Assembly: GCA_027486585.1 (NCBI GenBank)
Contig: JAIXOU010000106.1
Coordinates: 1-64,000 of the forward strand
DNA: 64,000 bases
Source of the DNA: Verrucomicrobiaceae bacterium
GTDB taxonomy: Bacteria > Verrucomicrobiota > Verrucomicrobiia > Verrucomicrobiales > Verrucomicrobiaceae
Direction of reading: 5' to 3'
Position numbers and translations under genes: made by a program. A model generated the notes under the pieces. That model was given only the letters and a program-made list of their open reading frames with translations. It was not told the origin of the DNA and did no database searches. Shown here piece by piece: positions 36,663 through 45,253 of the stretch; within the stretch, counting starts at the first letter, position 1; the number at the start of each line of letters is the position of its first letter.

Positions 36663-38855
36663 TTAAAACAGATCACCTGGAGGCATGTTCGAAGGCTTTG
36701 TGGGTGTCGCAGCAACGGCTGGAGCGGCTTGACGCTTCCTGCGTTTTTCAGGTTTAGCACCAGAAGCAGCAGGCTGATTGTTGGGTGAATAGTATGTGTA
36801 GTAGCTGGTATAATAAGCGTATTGGGAATCACTGCGGATATCCACATTGTTGAGCACAACACCCAGAACTTTTCCGCCCACGTTTTCGACCGTTTGTTTC
36901 ACTCGCAATAACATGTGTCGTGGCAGTTTCCGATGTTGGACCACAAGCATGGTCATGTCTGCCACATTGGAAAGAACGGACGCATCACTGACACCGAGAA
37001 TAGGCGGTGAATCAATCAAGACTAAATCAAAGCGACTCTTCACGTCAGATATCAGCTCACTCATGCGTTGTGAGTTCAAAATGCCCGCACTATCGGCGGG
37101 CAACATTCCGCTTGGCATAAAGTAAAGATTTTCGACCGGTGTCCGCACGACGACCTCCTCCAGCCTCACATCACTGGTGAGATAATTGGTCAGACCGGTT
37201 GCATTGCTCACCTCAAAAAGCGTATGCATGCTTGGGCGGCGAAGATCGGCATCAATTAGAAGTACACTGTAGCCGCCCTGGGCACAGACTGTGGCTAGAT
37301 TGCAAAGTGTGGTGGATTTACCTTCACCAGCTCCGCCACTGGTGACGGTAATGCAGTTGGCATCTGGATTGCCACGATTAAACTCGATGTTAGTTCTGAG
37401 AATACGGTAGGCTTCTGCATCTGGATTAAAACCACTGGTGCGGTGTAGAACTCCGACATCTTTGGGAATCACAGCAAGCACTGGCACACCCAAAAAGCGC
37501 TCCACATCATCGAGGCTTTTCACGGTCGTATCCATGTACTCTAGGACAAAAGCCAACCCAAGACCAAACATGAGTCCGAGGATGCCTCCGAGGGCTAGAT
37601 TGATCGCCACATTAGGCTTTGCAGGCCGACTCTCAGGCTCGGCTTTGGCATAAATAGTGGCTGGTGATTTCACCAGGGCCAGGCCTGCTTTGGTTTCTGA
37701 ATAGGTTTCCTTAAACTTCACCAAGAGCGCCTCAATGTAAGTCACGTCGTCTTTAGCAATTTTGTAATCATTGTAAGTGGCCCCTTGATCGATCAGGTCT
37801 TTCTTTGCTCCATCTGTATAGGCTTGGAGAGACTCCTTCCTCTTTTTTGCGGCCTCGAGCCGATTTTGCAGACCAGCCACATGAGACTGCACTTCACCTA
37901 AAATGAGTTCCTTATACTTAATCACCTGACTGTCCAGCGCCAGAACCTGAGGATGCTTATTGCCCATGCCCTGCTGGGTCATTCCTTCACGCATGACTTG
38001 AGCTTCTTGGTATTTCGCCATCATACCCATAACATTCGCGTTATCCAATTTTAAACCTGATGCACGCGCCATCATTTCATCGCCATTGAGCTTGCTTAAA
38101 CCTTCCATTTCAGCGCTCAACGTCTGTAATTCCAGGTCAGCCTGCAGAAGCGCTTGTTCACGGGATACCACCATGGATTCCTCACTGGTCTGAACCACCG
38201 CTCCAGGTGTAAGTGAGTTGCTTCCTGAAGACATCCAATCACCAACAATGCCGGCCTTCTTTTTGGCTTCCTGCATTTTCAACCTAGCTTGATCTCGCAA
38301 CTGCTCCTGCTCCATGATTTGTTGGCCAATCGTCTCCAAAGCTAAGCGTTTTTGACTGGATTCCACCTCGGTTCTTTGGGTCATGTAACTTGCCGCAACG
38401 GCATTGGCGATCTCAACGGCTGTGTTCGGATCTTGGTCATAATACTCAATGACAACAAAGTCTGAGCGCACACTTGATTGCGTATCCAAATTACCTTTGA
38501 GCTTGCCCAGCGCAGCCTGTCGGTTCGGGAGTGTCCAACGTTTTTGAAGATCCAGTTTTTCGACCACTGGATACAGGGTTTCAGGCTTGGTAATGGCCTC
38601 AAATTCATTTTTGATCACCACGTCGCTTGGAGCCATGGATTCATCACCACGGTTATTGAAGACATTGACCTTGTTGGTCATACGCTCAATCTTCATTTCC
38701 ACTCGGCCACGATATTTACGCGGCATAATATAGGTAATGATGGCTGCCGTGGCGAAGACCAACAAAAAAGCCAAAAAAATGAGGCCAAAACGGTTTCTTA
38801 TCACCTGCCAGGAGTCCAGAGCCTGACGCTGAATGTCTGTTCCAGAATCGTTCAT
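36663..38855 (-). CDS. Wzc-like polysaccharide co-polymerase and tyrosine autokinase
   Basis: A 730-residue protein with two membrane helices (about 28-50 and 420-445) around a Wzz/GNVR-type periplasmic part with long coiled coils (about 160-400). A cytoplasmic BY-kinase domain (about 470-670) has Walker A SGGAGEGKSTT, Walker A' VLLIDADLRRPS and Walker B LVLIDSPPI. Near residues 678-690 lies a tyrosine cluster, YAYYTSYYTYY, the autophosphorylation region, followed by a basic, Pro/Ala-rich tail of about 40 residues that is unusual for the family. The kinase cycle controls the chain length and export of exopolysaccharide. Overall length matches Wzc. Confidence 0.92.
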   Translation of the reverse strand: MNDSGTDIQRQALDSWQVIRNRFGLIFLAFLLVFATAAIITYIMPRKYRGRVEMKIERMTNKVNVFNNRGDESMAPSDVVIKNEFEAITKPETLYPVVEKLDLQKRWTLPNRQAALGKLKGNLDTQSSVRSDFVVIEYYDQDPNTAVEIANAVAASYMTQRTEVESSQKRLALETIGQQIMEQEQLRDQARLKMQEAKKKAGIVGDWMSSGSNSLTPGAVVQTSEESMVVSREQALLQADLELQTLSAEMEGLSKLNGDEMMARASGLKLDNANVMGMMAKYQEAQVMREGMTQQGMGNKHPQVLALDSQVIKYKELILGEVQSHVAGLQNRLEAAKKRKESLQAYTDGAKKDLIDQGATYNDYKIAKDDVTYIEALLVKFKETYSETKAGLALVKSPATIYAKAEPESRPAKPNVAINLALGGILGLMFGLGLAFVLEYMDTTVKSLDDVERFLGVPVLAVIPKDVGVLHRTSGFNPDAEAYRILRTNIEFNRGNPDANCITVTSGGAGEGKSTTLCNLATVCAQGGYSVLLIDADLRRPSMHTLFEVSNATGLTNYLTSDVRLEEVVVRTPVENLYFMPSGMLPADSAGILNSQRMSELISDVKSRFDLVLIDSPPILGVSDASVLSNVADMTMLVVQHRKLPRHMLLRVKQTVENVGGKVLGVVLNNVDIRSDSQYAYYTSYYTYYSPNNQPAASGAKPEKRRKRQAAPAVAATPTKPSNMPPGDLF

Positions 38856-38948
38856 AGCAGTGTTTAAATATCTATATATGTTAAAGATTTTAGCTCTTAC
38901 AGCAAACCAGCGGTTGCCGAGGCAATCCGCTGGTTAGCAGTCGGTATT

Positions 38949-40142
38949 TTAAAATGACGCCGTCAGGCCCAACGAAACGTTGTTGCGCTGAAATTCACGC
39001 ACCGCATCATCAGACATAAGAATGGAATAATTGTAGGATGCATCGACTGCTAAGTTCTCAAGAATCTGGTAGTTAACTCCGGCAGAAAGCATCAAAGAGT
39101 GCTCGGCGACGTCAACCACAGGGCCACTGCCATCGAAAGTGCTGTAGGAGTATTGAGCACCTGCGTTCACACCAAATTTCTTGGTAATCTGATGACTCAA
39201 ATTAACTCCGGTGCGCAGAGAACGACGACTATCATAGTTTTGAAGTTCTGCTCCATCAAATGCCACAGAGCCAAACCAGCGAGCTTGCGTTTGACGAGCA
39301 ACAGCATAGTTCATAGCCACTTCGGCATAAGGTGCTGTGTTACTGACCCTATCAGATTTAAAGAATTCAGCACCTGCACGGAAAGAACCTGAGAAGCGCT
39401 CACTCCATGCGTGATCCACACCTGCCAACGCAAACTGTGAACTAAAATCTCTACCATTAGAATTCTGGAACCGAGTTGTGCGGTAGCGATATTCGACATT
39501 TAAGCTGGTTCTTTTGGAGACCGCATAAGAGAACTGTTGAGCGACAAGGTGCGAGAGACGATCTTCAGATGCCGAGATGATTTCATCATCATAACGAATC
39601 CCATCCACAGTGTATGACGTCGTGGTAGAGAAGCGCTGGGACCATGCGTAGCTCACATTAAAATTGTTGAACCCATAAAGATATTGGCCATTGAACAGAT
39701 TGGTCGTTCCGCCCATGGCAATGTTTGGCTGCGCCCCGTAGGTGGTATAAAAATTGTCACTGAACCTCAGACGTTGTGACATCTGATGCGAAATATTAAA
39801 AGACACACGTGCATTGTAGAACGTTTGATCGTAGCCAGCTGTGTCGTCCAAATATTGAATAGCACCCAAGTCGAGAGCTGTACTCCATGGCGTAGTCTGA
39901 TCAGCTTCAGTAAAGGTCGCGCCGACGCCGCCTTGAACATAAGTGGACTCAAAACTATCAAAACCCGGTTCCGAGTAGTTAAGGTTATCATAGCCACCAC
40001 GTCCCGTAATGCTCCAAGTCCAAGGCTGATCTTGCGAAAAATCAGCTGAATAGTTTTGAATGCCTACCAATCCCTGTGCACTTGCTTGAAGCACAGAAAC
40101 TAAGACACAAGCAGCGATCAATGAAGAAAGGCGGAAATTCAT
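38949..40142 (-). CDS. outer-membrane beta-barrel protein
   Basis: About 397 residues with a signal peptide (residues 1-23, MNFRLSSLIAACVLVSVLQA) and then a series of amphipathic strands with aromatic girdles and Asn/Ser/Thr turns; the C-terminus ends in Phe (TASF), a BAM-type signal. The sequence resembles outer-membrane barrels found beside exopolysaccharide genes, but I cannot name a family. It lies 93 bases upstream of the BY-kinase gene on the same strand and is a candidate export pore, since the Wza-like protein lacks a lipobox. The ATG at 40142 is preferred to one at 40163 because it gives a normal signal peptide. Confidence 0.7.
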   Translation of the reverse strand: MNFRLSSLIAACVLVSVLQASAQGLVGIQNYSADFSQDQPWTWSITGRGGYDNLNYSEPGFDSFESTYVQGGVGATFTEADQTTPWSTALDLGAIQYLDDTAGYDQTFYNARVSFNISHQMSQRLRFSDNFYTTYGAQPNIAMGGTTNLFNGQYLYGFNNFNVSYAWSQRFSTTTSYTVDGIRYDDEIISASEDRLSHLVAQQFSYAVSKRTSLNVEYRYRTTRFQNSNGRDFSSQFALAGVDHAWSERFSGSFRAGAEFFKSDRVSNTAPYAEVAMNYAVARQTQARWFGSVAFDGAELQNYDSRRSLRTGVNLSHQITKKFGVNAGAQYSYSTFDGSGPVVDVAEHSLMLSAGVNYQILENLAVDASYNYSILMSDDAVREFQRNNVSLGLTASF

Positions 40143-40189
40143 AAATATGGAAGATGGATGCATTAACGATTAGAAGCACCAACCCTGAA

Positions 40190-40744
40190 TCACGGGTAAT
40201 AGGGGTGGTTCTGAACCGGCGAAATGGATTCATTCGTGCGCTTACGTGGCAGGAAGCCTCCTGGTGATGCTGGCAAGAAAACAGGAATGATATGTGGAGG
40301 CATAGCGAAATCAGGCTCTTCCGCTGGCGGAGCAATGACCGGCAACGGATTCTTTACATCCTTGCCGGAAGGAGTGACCGCTGTCATTTGCTGTGAACTA
40401 GCCGTAACCGCCCCAGGAGAAACCGATGTCGCACAATCCATGATTACGCCCGACATTTTCGGGGCCACTGAGATGGCCGTTTGGACAATTTGATTGACCA
40501 GTGCAGCATCAGCTTGCGACGCAGTGATGGCGGCTTTGATAATTTCACAAGAACAGGCCTCATTAATAACCAAAGCATCCTCCACAATCATCAGGACTTT
40601 GCTTGGATCTTTCTGCACAGCAGAAGCAACGTCGCGCGAAATATCATCACAGGCTCCTGATTGAGCATTAACCTTTGAAGCAGAGGCGAAAGCAGCTAGA
40701 CCTGCAAGGCAAATGCCAAAGCGGAATGTGTTTGAGAGTTTCAT
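40190..40744 (-). CDS. exported protein of unknown function
   Basis: About 184 residues with a signal peptide (residues 1-27) and four Cys in three places (GACDD, NEACSCE, IMDCA) that could form two disulfides. The rest is helical, then Pro-rich (about 125-165), with a basic RKR segment near the C-terminus. The ATG at 40744 is used; the frame to 40813 would put about 23 polar residues before the signal peptide. It is the first gene of the exopolysaccharide cluster, 47 bases before the beta-barrel, and next to a tRNA gene. I know no homologue. Confidence 0.65.
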   Translation of the reverse strand: MKLSNTFRFGICLAGLAAFASASKVNAQSGACDDISRDVASAVQKDPSKVLMIVEDALVINEACSCEIIKAAITASQADAALVNQIVQTAISVAPKMSGVIMDCATSVSPGAVTASSQQMTAVTPSGKDVKNPLPVIAPPAEEPDFAMPPHIIPVFLPASPGGFLPRKRTNESISPVQNHPYYP

Positions 40745-40788
40745 GACAGCAGAAGTTGATTTATTGCGAGCTATTGAACTGTAACTGG

Positions 40789-40859
40789 AGCGGGTAGTGG
40801 GAATCGAACCCACATGGCCAGCTTGGAAGGCTGGAACTTTACCACTAAGCTATACCCGC
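40789..40859 (-). tRNA. tRNA-Gly (TCC)
   Basis: A 71-base tRNA on the minus strand with acceptor arms GCGGGTA/TACCCGC, a D-arm, anticodon loop CTTCCAA (anticodon TCC, reads GGA) and T-arm GGTTCGATTCC. The CCA end is not encoded. Confidence 0.95.
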
Positions 40860-40866
40860 AGTTAAA

Positions 40867-40872
40867 ATTATA
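40867..40872 (-). promoter_or_regulatory. -10 box of the tRNA-Gly promoter
   Basis: On the minus strand, TATAAT at 40872-40867 lies 7 bases before the tRNA 5' end, as expected for a tRNA promoter. A -35 box is not clear. Confidence 0.4.
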
Positions 40873-41273
40873 ATAACACGCAATATCTTACCCTGGCAAG
40901 ATATTTTTTAGAATTAGCACAATAACTTTAAATTTCATAAAGGTTGATCACTCTTCCTTTTTGAAGTTTAAGATTGGTTGTCCCTCCTCAATAATAAAGA
41001 AATAGCACCTCGGGAAGATCTGGCAACAAGTGAATTCACATGGCTTCAAATCTCTTTCAGCTGCAATTAAATCATTATAAAACCAAATCCTGGAAAATCT
41101 AAATTTTCATAATAATGACAAAATGTGAAAACTTATTGACGAAGTCTTCAAACTTTAGTTTTAAGGAGGTGTCATCGTCTGCTCAATTTAACCGTGAAAT
41201 TGTCAGACAACTTGTGTTTAAAGATTGGCAGAATAGCTGCTTCAAAAAAATAGAGCGAAAAGCAGTCGTTTTA

Positions 41274-41282
41274 TGCTATACT
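41274..41282 (+). promoter_or_regulatory. extended -10 promoter of the sigma factor gene
   Basis: TGCTATACT is an extended -10 (TGn plus TATACT) about 65 bases before the ATG. The -35 region is poor, as extended -10 promoters allow. Confidence 0.4.
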
Positions 41283-41347
41283 ACCAATCCCCCACTTTTT
41301 TGACGGGGAATTTAAGAAAAGCATAACTGCATCGTATATCATTTGTA

Positions 41348-42235
41348 ATGTCTAATATGGAACTCGACGGAGGTATTAAAATCTACCTGCGGGAAATCGG
41401 CAAAACGGATTTGCTGACTCCCGATCAGGAAGTGGATCTCGCTGAGCGCATCAAGCGCGGCGATCCAGAAGCGCGCTCACACATGATCCGCGCGAATCTT
41501 CGCTTGGTGGTAAAGATCGCCCAAGATTACGCGAACTACGGATTGCCTCTTCTGGATTTGATTTCAGAAGGCAACATTGGCCTGATGAAGGCCGTGGAAC
41601 GCTTTGATCCAAACAAAGGTGGCAAGCTTTCAACTTATGCAGCCTGGTGGATCAAACAGTCCATCAAGCGCGCACTAGCCAACCAGTCAAAGACCATCAG
41701 GCTACCTGTCCACATGGTGGATAAGATCAGTAAAATGCGCCGCGTGGCCATGGCCATGTCTGAAGAACTCGGACGTGAACCAACCGACGATGAACTCTCT
41801 GAAGAAATCGGTATCGATCGTGCGAAACTCAGTCAACTCAAGGTGGCTTCCATGCGACCTGCTTCACTGGATGCGCCGATCAGTGACGACGACAGCACCG
41901 AGTTCGGTGAAATCGTTGGTGACGAAAATGCGCAAACGCCTTTCGATCTACTCAGCCACAAGAACATGCACAGTCAGCTTGATGGCTTGTTGACCGTCCT
42001 GGATGAGCGTGAGCGTAAGATCATTGATGCCCGCTTCGGTCTTGCTGGTCAAAAACCACGCACTCTAGAAGAAGTGGGCCAGGAGTTTGGCGTCACCCGT
42101 GAGCGTATTCGTCAGTTGCAAAACATCGCGCTTCGGAAGCTGCGCCGTGCGCTTCAGAAAAAGGAAGATCCGATTCCAAAGGCTCTTCGGAATGCTGGCG
42201 CCAAAAAGAAAAAGAAGGCAGCTGCGCTGGAATAG
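41348..42235 (+). CDS. RNA polymerase sigma-70 factor (primary-like, short)
   Basis: A 295-residue sigma factor with regions 1.2 (about 8-40, YLREIGKTDLLTPDQEVDLA), 2 (about 45-115, with STYAAWWIKQSIKRALANQS), 3 (about 120-200) and 4 (about 215-275, helix-turn-helix LEEVGQEFGVTRERIRQLQ). It closely resembles RpoD/SigA in these regions but has no region 1.1 and no non-conserved insert. So it is either a short primary factor or a group 2 factor (RpoS-like role); I cannot tell from one window. A Lys-rich tail ends it. A strong terminator follows. Confidence 0.9.
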   Translation: MSNMELDGGIKIYLREIGKTDLLTPDQEVDLAERIKRGDPEARSHMIRANLRLVVKIAQDYANYGLPLLDLISEGNIGLMKAVERFDPNKGGKLSTYAAWWIKQSIKRALANQSKTIRLPVHMVDKISKMRRVAMAMSEELGREPTDDELSEEIGIDRAKLSQLKVASMRPASLDAPISDDDSTEFGEIVGDENAQTPFDLLSHKNMHSQLDGLLTVLDERERKIIDARFGLAGQKPRTLEEVGQEFGVTRERIRQLQNIALRKLRRALQKKEDPIPKALRNAGAKKKKKAAALE

Positions 42236-42255
42236 TCTTTCAAGCTTCAACCGGA

Positions 42256-42873
42256 TCAGGCAGGTCTCTCCGACCTGCCTTTTTCATGCTCCCATTCAGA
42301 GGGAGTATTGCAGTTCGAGAAGAATGGCTTTTGATGATCTGCCGCCATTCGAATATCAACCAGGTCACAGTCATGAGCTTGCAACAAAAGCTTTTGCAGG
42401 CTCAGTTGATCAGCCTTCAGGGCTTCTTCCATGATCGGCAACATTGACGGAACATAGAGCGCAGCCAGCGGCTCCAATCCTGAAGCTGACGAGTAAAAGA
42501 GACCTCGATCCAAAATCTGCGCTGCCAAGAATTCTTGACGCATAAAATCAGCTGTCATACGCGGCATGTCCACCGCCAAAACAATCAAAGGCATCTGAAC
42601 GACTCTCAACACACAGTCAATAATCCCCAGTGGCCCTAACTGAAAGTTTTGTGGATCAAAAAACCATTCGATCCCAGAATCAATCGGGCCAAACTGCACT
42701 CGTTGTTCTTCCCGGCACGAAAAGATTAGGCGACTCGGATTCAAGGCTGAAAGTTTATCTAACTGAAGCTGCCAGAGACAATCGCCTTCCCATTTTAAAA
42801 AGGCTTTATCCTGCCCCATACGCTGGGATCGACCTCCAGCCAAAAGCACAGCGGCGAAGGGGGGCAGCAACAT
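42256..42873 (-). CDS. mobA: molybdenum cofactor guanylyltransferase
   Basis: A 205-residue MobA that adds GMP to molybdopterin. It has the signature LLAGGRSQRMGQDKAFL (residues 10-26) of the nucleotidyltransferase fold and LAVDMPRM, the metal-binding region. Length is as expected. Its end overlaps the terminator of the sigma factor gene. It is followed on the same strand by no molybdenum gene, so it stands alone. It suggests the organism makes a Mo-bis-MGD enzyme elsewhere. Confidence 0.85.
   Translation of the reverse strand: MLLPPFAAVLLAGGRSQRMGQDKAFLKWEGDCLWQLQLDKLSALNPSRLIFSCREEQRVQFGPIDSGIEWFFDPQNFQLGPLGIIDCVLRVVQMPLIVLAVDMPRMTADFMRQEFLAAQILDRGLFYSSASGLEPLAALYVPSMLPIMEEALKADQLSLQKLLLQAHDCDLVDIRMAADHQKPFFSNCNTPSEWEHEKGRSERPA
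42258..42284 (+). terminator. intrinsic terminator of the sigma factor gene
   Basis: A 9-bp stem (42258-42266 with 42272-42280) and five T. It overlaps the last codons of the convergent mobA gene. Confidence 0.8.
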
Positions 42874-42895
42874 AGAATGGACTGAGGTTCGTTGG

Positions 42896-43792
42896 TCAAC
42901 AGACGGGAGTCACCAAGGGCTGATTGGCAAAATGGGCCGCTAAGTTATCCCGCACCAACTGAGCCATCGCCTGACGTGTCTCATGAGTGGCGCTTCCAAC
43001 ATGTGGCAATATCACCACCTTTTCTGAATCGATAAGTTCGACGGGAACCTGTGGCTCATTCTCAAAAACATCCAAGCCTGCACCACGAATCTCCCCGGTC
43101 TTCAATGCTGCGATCAGGGCTACCTCATCGACCACCGAGCCACGGGCAATATTGATCAAGATGCCGTCTGATCCAAGCGCGCTCAGGACTTTAGCGTTGA
43201 TGAGATGTTTTGTGCCGCTGCCACCGGGACAAGCGACGATTAAAAAATCGGCCTTTTTGGCAAGCCCACAAAGTGAGTCACAATAGTCATAGGCTACGAC
43301 CTGCTGTTGCCTGCCAAAATACGCGATCGTCAAGCCGTGCGCGGTGAGGCGATACGCAATCGCTTTACCAATACGACCCAGTCCGACAATGCCCGCCGTT
43401 TTTCCACGCAACGCGTGGGCTAATGGAAAAGCTCCAGAAGTCCATGAACCAGCGCGGATAAACTTCTCTGCCTCTGCTAGACGACGACTTGTCATGAGCA
43501 CGAGCGCCGTGGCAATATCCGCTACATCCTCGGTGAGAACATCTGGCGTATTGGTCACACGGATTCCACGTTGCTGACAGAGAGCAATAGGAACACCATC
43601 ATATCCGACGCCAAAGACACTGATAACCTCTAGGTTAGGCAAGCTAGATAAGAGACTCTCCGAAACCGCAAAACCTCCGGGCACGACCATGCCACGAACA
43701 GTTGCAGATGGCTCCTGCTCAATCGCGTGCGTTTCAGCCAGTGGCATTACAAGAAAAGATGGCAGCGGAACTGGTAGATAGAGTGCAGACAT
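42896..43792 (-). CDS. D-isomer-specific 2-hydroxyacid dehydrogenase
   Basis: A 298-residue NAD(P)-dependent dehydrogenase of the glyoxylate/hydroxypyruvate reductase type. It has the GLGRIGKAIAYRL dinucleotide motif (near residue 141), then NIARGSVVDE and DVFENEPQVP, and the catalytic His in LPHVGSATHETR with Arg in the RG motif. Length fits. The exact substrate (glyoxylate, hydroxypyruvate or lactate) cannot be decided. It lies between the two-component genes and mobA. Confidence 0.88.
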   Translation of the reverse strand: MSALYLPVPLPSFLVMPLAETHAIEQEPSATVRGMVVPGGFAVSESLLSSLPNLEVISVFGVGYDGVPIALCQQRGIRVTNTPDVLTEDVADIATALVLMTSRRLAEAEKFIRAGSWTSGAFPLAHALRGKTAGIVGLGRIGKAIAYRLTAHGLTIAYFGRQQQVVAYDYCDSLCGLAKKADFLIVACPGGSGTKHLINAKVLSALGSDGILINIARGSVVDEVALIAALKTGEIRGAGLDVFENEPQVPVELIDSEKVVILPHVGSATHETRQAMAQLVRDNLAAHFANQPLVTPVC

Positions 43793-43825
43793 ATCGGATG
43801 GATGTTCGTGGATTGACTCAAGCCA

Positions 43826-45253
43826 TTATTTCGGCGCTTTCGTTCTAGGCCGGTGCTTTCTGACCATGCCCATTTCCTTGAGTTTTCTTTGCAAACTGCG
43901 GCGACTCATGTTGAGAAGCTCAGCAGCTTCACTACGATTGTTGCCGCTGCGTTCCAGAGCTTCCAGGATGAGATGCTTCTCTGCCTGATGAATGTCGAGT
44001 GGTGCTTTGTTGGTCGCTTCATCACTCGGCGCACTTTTACCACCCAAAGTCGCAGGCACCCGCCAGCCGAGTCCGCCAGGCTGCGACAAATAAGCTGGCA
44101 AATGCTTGGCCATGATGCGGCCACTATTGCTCATCACCACGCCATGTTCGATGGCTGCACGTAGCTCGCGCACATTGCCCGGCCAATCATAATTCATCAG
44201 TTGCGGCAGGGCGTCTTCCCCCAGAGCTTTGAATGCCTTACCGTTTGCAGCAGATAACTCCTTGAGGAAATGATCGGCCAGCACAGGAATATCCCCTTTT
44301 CGAGTCCGCAGAGGCGGCATGTGAATGGTCACTACACGCAGCCGCCAATAAAGATCCTCGCGAAACTTGCCCTCTTCTACCATCTTGGCCAGATCCTTGT
44401 TTGTTGCTGCAACAACACGCACATCCACCTTGATGGGCTTGCTGCCGCCAACACGTTCAATGGTTTGTTCTCCCAGGGCACGGAGAAGTTTCACCTGCGT
44501 TGCTGCGTCAATCTCACCGATTTCATCGAGAAAAAGGGTGCCTCCATCTGCCAACTCAAAGCGCCCAATCCGCCGCTCTTGAGCGCCCGTGAACGAGCCC
44601 TTTTCGTGACCAAAAAGCTCACTCTCTAAAATCTGAGCTGACAAAGCAGCGCAGTGCACGGTCACAATTTTGGCCTTGGGACGACCACTAAGATTGTGCA
44701 CGGCCCGAGCAACAAGTTCTTTCCCCGTGCCACTCTCCCCCTCAATCAAAACGGTGGCGCGTGTGGGTGCCACCTGTTGGATGGTTTCTAGAATCGGCTT
44801 TAACGCATCAGCTTTGCCAAGAATGCCTTCGATGGAAAATTTCTGCTCGACCTGCTGCTTCAAAGCCTTGTTTTCATGTTCCAAATGTCGGCTGCGCAGG
44901 GCTCGCTTCACCAGCAGTTCCACTTCATCCAGATTCAGTGGCTTGGTGACAAAATGATAGGCACCTCGGCGCATCGCCTCCACGGCCGTATCCACACTGC
45001 CATAAGCCGTCATCATGATGCAGACAGGCGGCTTGGGCAGAGCGAGCGCCTGCTCCAGCAACTTCATGCCATCATCCTCACCCAAACGAAGATCGGTAAG
45101 CATCACATCGATTTGATCATTTTTCAGATGCTCCATCGCCTCCACCGCATTGCCTGCCACGTAGCAATCAAAGTCATCCTCAAGAGATAGGCGTAACCCA
45201 TCCCGAGTGTGCTTTTCATCATCAACGATGAGAACAGTGGCGAGGTCGGTCAT
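43826..45253 (-). CDS. sigma-54-dependent response regulator (NtrC family)
   Basis: A 475-residue protein with a receiver domain (phosphoacceptor Asp54 in MLTDLRL), an AAA+ domain (about 145-385) with GESGTGKE Walker A, the sigma-54 loop read as GSFTGA rather than GAFTGA, and DGGTLFLDEIGE as Walker B; then a Fis-type helix-turn-helix (NNRSEAAELLNMSRRSLQRK). It activates sigma-54 promoters when phosphorylated. It overlaps the PAS kinase gene by ATGA, so the kinase is its partner. The Ala-to-Ser change in the loop is tolerated in some members. The target genes are unknown. Confidence 0.92.
   Translation of the reverse strand: MTDLATVLIVDDEKHTRDGLRLSLEDDFDCYVAGNAVEAMEHLKNDQIDVMLTDLRLGEDDGMKLLEQALALPKPPVCIMMTAYGSVDTAVEAMRRGAYHFVTKPLNLDEVELLVKRALRSRHLEHENKALKQQVEQKFSIEGILGKADALKPILETIQQVAPTRATVLIEGESGTGKELVARAVHNLSGRPKAKIVTVHCAALSAQILESELFGHEKGSFTGAQERRIGRFELADGGTLFLDEIGEIDAATQVKLLRALGEQTIERVGGSKPIKVDVRVVAATNKDLAKMVEEGKFREDLYWRLRVVTIHMPPLRTRKGDIPVLADHFLKELSAANGKAFKALGEDALPQLMNYDWPGNVRELRAAIEHGVVMSNSGRIMAKHLPAYLSQPGGLGWRVPATLGGKSAPSDEATNKAPLDIHQAEKHLILEALERSGNNRSEAAELLNMSRRSLQRKLKEMGMVRKHRPRTKAPK

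Larger units (their letters stand above)
40860..41347. other. A/T-rich intergenic region
   Basis: About 490 bases between the tRNA and the sigma factor gene, on divergent strands. It contains a -10-like box for the tRNA, a small hairpin (40882-40889 with 40898-40905), a possible promoter at 41136-41164 (TTGACG, 17 bp, TTTTAA) and an extended -10 at 41274. A short ORF (41115-41303) has no recognisable product. A small RNA is possible but nothing supports one. Confidence 0.4.

Noticed and set aside
41115-41303. 62-codon ORF before the sigma factor gene
   Set aside because: It lies in A/T-rich leader DNA, has no known domain and overlaps the likely promoter.
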